Shown here: positions 52,599 to 55,363 of the stretch, one piece after another
How the letters are laid out: each line of letters starts with the position of its first letter
Position numbering within the stretch: position 1 is the stretch's first letter
From: an uncultured Alphaproteobacteria bacterium
Lineage (GTDB): Bacteria; Pseudomonadota; Alphaproteobacteria; CAAGCB01; CAG-977
NCBI GenBank assembly: GCA_934277945.1
Contig: CAKQWA010000014.1
Location: 1 to 55,363, forward strand
Length of the DNA: 55,363 nt
Direction: 5' to 3'
The notes under the pieces: generated by a model
What the model saw: only the letters and a program-made list of their open reading frames with translations
What the model was told of the DNA's origin: nothing
Databases searched by the model: none
Translations under genes and position numbers: made by a program

Positions 52599-53450
52599 TT
52601 AATCGGGCGATTTGAAACCGTCGGGCGCGGGTCCGATATCGCCGTCGGACTTGTCTTGCGCCAAGTCGCCCAAGCGGGCGCGAATGTCGTCCATGACTTC
52701 GTCGTCTTCCAGCATTTCGGGCGGCGCGTTGTCTTCAAATTCCTTTTTGTATTCGGACAGGTTTTTCAGCAGCATCTGCATCCCGCCCTTGTACTTCGCC
52801 TGAATGATCGCCTGATACACGGGTTCGGACACCAATTCCTGACCAAACGTGATGATTTCGTCCAGCAGGTCGAGAATGTAGCCGAAATAGGGGTACTGCG
52901 ATAATTCCAAGCCGCCCAGATGCACGCACCGCGCGGACGTGCGGGAAATCGTCTGGTCGTAATAGTCTTTCAGGCGCACGAAATGGTCGAAACTCCACAA
53001 CTGTTCGATCGTCAGACCGTAGGCGTTGCCGCCTTTTTTCTCCGCGCCGCCGCCCGCCGCCGCGTCCAGTTCCGCCGCGCGCTTCTGCAATTTGTCGAAC
53101 ATATCCCTGCCGGGCTGTCCGAAAATGGAGAGCGGGCGCTGCATATCGGGCAGACGCTTTTTAATCATGTCCGCCGTGACGTTCAGGCGGGGATCCAGCA
53201 TTTTCGCCGCTTCCGTCCACGCGTTGATCGCCTGTTCGTAAAGCAGGGCGCGGTCGATGTTCTTTTTGACCGCCGCCTGTTGTTCGGGAGCGCAGTCCGC
53301 AACGATTCCCGCCAGTTTCTGCCGCCATTGCGCGCCGAAAACGGAACTTGCCGTCTGCTTGACGCGCGCCAAGCCCTCTTGCGTGTCCTGATATGCCAGC
53401 AAGGCTTCAATAACGGAGGAAAGTACCGCGGATGGTTCGTTGTCTGCCAT
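52599..53450 (-). CDS. Helical cytosolic protein of the secretion cluster
   Basis: The 283-residue protein has no signal peptide or membrane helix and is mainly alpha-helical and rather acidic. It includes SVIEALLAYQDTQEGLARVK, LTIEQLWSFDHFVRLKDYYD, a YPYFGYILDLLDEIITFGQE segment and an acidic tail. I do not recognise the family. It lies 19 bp before the secretin-like gene in the same unit, so a cytoplasmic platform or chaperone role is possible. Confidence 0.7.
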   Translation of the reverse strand: MADNEPSAVLSSVIEALLAYQDTQEGLARVKQTASSVFGAQWRQKLAGIVADCAPEQQAAVKKNIDRALLYEQAINAWTEAAKMLDPRLNVTADMIKKRLPDMQRPLSIFGQPGRDMFDKLQKRAAELDAAAGGGAEKKGGNAYGLTIEQLWSFDHFVRLKDYYDQTISRTSARCVHLGGLELSQYPYFGYILDLLDEIITFGQELVSEPVYQAIIQAKYKGGMQMLLKNLSEYKKEFEDNAPPEMLEDDEVMDDIRARLGDLAQDKSDGDIGPAPDGFKSPD

Positions 53451-53519
53451 TATTCTGTTCCCATGTCCTTTAATTTACTTATATTTGTTTTATTCCGATA
53501 TTGCAATGATTCCTTTAAT

Positions 53520-55363
53520 TCAACCGTCCTGAAAATCCGTCAGTCCGAACAGGGCGACGGGGCGTTTGGATATTTCCGGAACGAAATTTTGCGACTGCGT
53601 TTCAAACGGGTGGAATTCCGACGTGCCCAAAGCCAGCGGCGACACGGCGAGATTCAGCGTGTTTTTCATGGCGTGCGCGCTTGCTTCCGGCTGTTGCGGG
53701 GGCAGGGCGGGCGACAGCGACGTTTCATCGGCGACTTGCAAAAATGAAAGCAGTTCGTCCGTTCCCGCCGTCATCGCGGGCGGGGCGGGAGGTTCTTCGG
53801 ATTGACCCGTTTGCGCTTCGTCCCAAAACGACGCGGGCTGAACTTCCGCCGGTTTTTCCGGCTCGCCCTGTTCTTGCGCGGCTTCGGCGAAATCTTCCGG
53901 CGCGGACGGCGCATCGTCGTTTTCGGGCGGCAAAGGCGGCTCGCTGTCGGAAGCGTCGTCTTCGGACGCGAAAATGTCGAACGGCGCGGGCGTTTCTTCC
54001 GGCTCGTCGGGCGGAAGCGGCGGTTCTTCGTCCTCTTGCGGCGGCAAAGGCGGCTCGTCCGCGTCCTCAACGGGCAAAGCGGGTTCGGGCGTCGCCGCTT
54101 CTTCGGGAGCATCCGCAATTTCATCCTGCGGCGGTTCCGCTTCGGCGAATTCTTTCGGAGCGGGTTCTTCGTAAACGTCCGTTTGCCCTTTTGTCAAATC
54201 TTCCGGCTGTTCGCCGGCTTCCTGCGGGTACGCCGCAACGGGTTCGGGTTCTGCAACAGGTTCAACCTGTTCGGGCGCGGGTTCGTCCGGCGGATTGTCG
54301 TTTGCGTCAAACAAATCGTCCGCCGAAAAATCGTCTTCAAGCGGCGTTTCAGGAACGGGGACTTCCGGCGCAAACAAATCGTTTGCCGAAAAATCGTCTT
54401 CGGGCGGTGTTTCGGGGGCGGGCGTTTCGGGCGCATATTCTTCCTGCGCCGCTTCCGCTTCGTCCGTCACGCCGTCCGCGTTATCGGTTTCGCTTTCCTG
54501 CGCGTAGGCGTTCGGGTCGTAGTATTGTTGTTCGCCGTTTTCGTCGACGTACCAGTATCCGCCGTTTTCGTCGACTTGCGGCTGGGCGTTCGGGTCGTAG
54601 TATTGCTGTTCCCCGTTTTCGTCAACGTACCAGTATCCGCCGTTTTCATCGACTTGCGGTTGGGCGTTCGGGTCGTAGTACTGCTGTTCCCCGTTTTCAT
54701 CGACATACCAATAGCCGCCGTTTTCGTCGACTTGCGGCGTTTCGTCCGCCGGATAATACGCTTCTTCGTCCGCCGTCGTCGCCGCCGTGTCGTCCTGCGG
54801 CGTTTCAGGCAGATCCTCCGGCAATTCTTCCGGTTCGGGCGTCGCCGCTTCTTCGGGAACGTCCGCGATTTCATCTTGCGGCGGCTCCGCTTCGGTAAAT
54901 TCTTCCGGCGCGGGTTCTTCGTACGCTTCCGTCTGTTCTTTTGTCCAATCTTCCGGCTGTTCGACGGCTTCCTGCGGATATTCCGCAACGGGTTCGGATT
55001 CTTCAACAGGTTCAATCTGTTCCGGCGCGGCTTCGTCCAGCGGATTGCCGTCGGCGTCAAACAAATCGTTCGCCGAAAAATCGTCTTCGGACGGCGTTTC
55101 GGGTTCGGCGGGATATTCCGGTGCGTATTCCTCCTGCCCCGCGTCCGCTTCGTATGTCATGCCGTCCGCGATATCGGCTTCGCCTTCCTGCGCGTAGGCG
55201 TTCGGGTCGTAGTATTGCTGTTCGCCGTTTTCGTCCGTGTACCAGTATCCGCCGTTTTCATCGACTTGCGGTTGGGCGTTCGGGTCGTAGTACTGTTGCT
55301 CGCCGTTCTCGTCCGTGTACCAGTATCCGCCGTTTTCATCGACTTGCGGTTGGGCGTTCGGGT
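53520..55363 (-). CDS. Large acidic repeat protein (5' end beyond the window)
   Basis: The open frame enters at the right edge and ends at 53520, giving at least 614 residues; the start is not visible. It is extremely rich in Glu, Asp and Pro. It contains arrays of a 26-residue unit with YYDPNAQPQVDENGG and DENGEQQ, in which Tyr and Trp alternate with Asp/Asn-Gly turns. These repeats resemble aromatic-Gly cell-wall-binding or OCRE-type repeats. Longer acidic spacers (EEPAPEEF, EAEPPQDEIAD) are themselves duplicated. The last ~90 residues are ordinary (LNLAVSPLALGTSEFHPF). It heads the visible secretion cluster; a structural or effector role is open. Confidence 0.8.
   Translation of the reverse strand, partial: PNAQPQVDENGGYWYTDENGEQQYYDPNAQPQVDENGGYWYTDENGEQQYYDPNAYAQEGEADIADGMTYEADAGQEEYAPEYPAEPETPSEDDFSANDLFDADGNPLDEAAPEQIEPVEESEPVAEYPQEAVEQPEDWTKEQTEAYEEPAPEEFTEAEPPQDEIADVPEEAATPEPEELPEDLPETPQDDTAATTADEEAYYPADETPQVDENGGYWYVDENGEQQYYDPNAQPQVDENGGYWYVDENGEQQYYDPNAQPQVDENGGYWYVDENGEQQYYDPNAYAQESETDNADGVTDEAEAAQEEYAPETPAPETPPEDDFSANDLFAPEVPVPETPLEDDFSADDLFDANDNPPDEPAPEQVEPVAEPEPVAAYPQEAGEQPEDLTKGQTDVYEEPAPKEFAEAEPPQDEIADAPEEAATPEPALPVEDADEPPLPPQEDEEPPLPPDEPEETPAPFDIFASEDDASDSEPPLPPENDDAPSAPEDFAEAAQEQGEPEKPAEVQPASFWDEAQTGQSEEPPAPPAMTAGTDELLSFLQVADETSLSPALPPQQPEASAHAMKNTLNLAVSPLALGTSEFHPFETQSQNFVPEISKRPVALFGLTDFQDG
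54505..54738. repeat. 78-bp tandem repeat array 1
   Basis: The motif TTCGGGTCGTAG recurs at 54511, 54589 and 54667 (period exactly 78 bp, 26 residues), with silent differences between copies. Confidence 0.92.
55195..55363. repeat. 78-bp tandem repeat array 2 (continues past the edge)
   Basis: The same motif recurs at 55201, 55279 and 55357. Here the repeat reads YTDENGEQQ instead of YVDENGEQQ. Array 2 lies exactly 690 bp from array 1 (55201 versus 54511), marking a larger duplication. Confidence 0.9.

Noticed and set aside
54505..55363. CRISPR array
   Set aside because: The 78-bp repeats are contiguous, in frame and protein-coding, without unique spacers.

Overview
The window looks like chromosomal DNA of an alphaproteobacterium, probably host- or gut-associated. 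This rests on synteny and protein families, not on a database search. Lineage markers are psd-pssA, rpmI-rplT-pheS-pheT, the tsaD locus flanked by a Mic60/mitofilin-like gene and hemY, and an enoyl-CoA hydratase-rpsT pair. Several signs point to reduced aerobic metabolism. The Mic60-hemY pair lacks hemC and hemD, which usually precede it. A UbiB-family protein has lost its kinase motifs. One protein fuses a flavin reductase to a rubredoxin.

Layout. 1-8.6 kb: tRNA-Pro, a LysM protein, phospholipid synthesis (psd, pssA), the flavoprotein-rubredoxin, ribosomal proteins L35/L20 with pheST, and an esterase. 8.7-17.1 kb: an HNH-type protein, hemY, mic60-like, tsaD, gpsA, a degenerate UbiB, an enoyl-CoA hydratase and rpsT. 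A gene-poor stretch with a degenerate repeat, a terminator and tRNA-Thr follows. 18-28.9 kb: a P-type ATPase, a small LuxR-type regulator overlapping a chagasin-type protease inhibitor, rimO, a four-gene operon (GalT-like, M32 peptidase, lipase, EamA transporter) and a glycogen-synthase-like glycosyltransferase. 28.9-33.3 kb: a gliding-type ABC system with a fused GldF-GldG protein. 33.4-42.1 kb: an ankyrin-like protein, a FadL porin, a compact regulatory-RNA/small-peptide island, flagellin, purB, and a Pit phosphate transporter with its DUF47 partner.

42.2-55.4 kb, all on the minus strand, is a type IV secretion-like cluster: a long acidic repeat protein (cut by the window edge), a helical protein, a secretin-like lipoprotein, a proline-rich membrane protein, an IscX homologue, an RNase J-type enzyme, two paralogous membrane proteins, a VirD4/TraG-type coupling ATPase, a proline/glutamine-repeat HNH protein and a SUKH (SMI1/KNR4) protein. 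The order coupling protein, HNH nuclease, SUKH suggests an effector-immunity pair. The HNH protein at 8.7-9.5 kb is a second member of that nuclease family.

The most novel candidate is at 35.35-35.95 kb, between fadL and flagellin. Two minus-strand mini-genes encode hydrophobic peptides of 26 and 28 residues. Both have the same ribosome-binding sequence, a recognisable promoter and a terminator. Each is matched by a plus-strand small-RNA-like unit that repeats 11 bases of that peptide's initiation region, so the RNA would be complementary to the mRNA. This is the layout of type I toxin-antitoxin modules. One unit is divergent (Zor/Orz-like) and the other convergent with a shared terminator (Fst/par-like).
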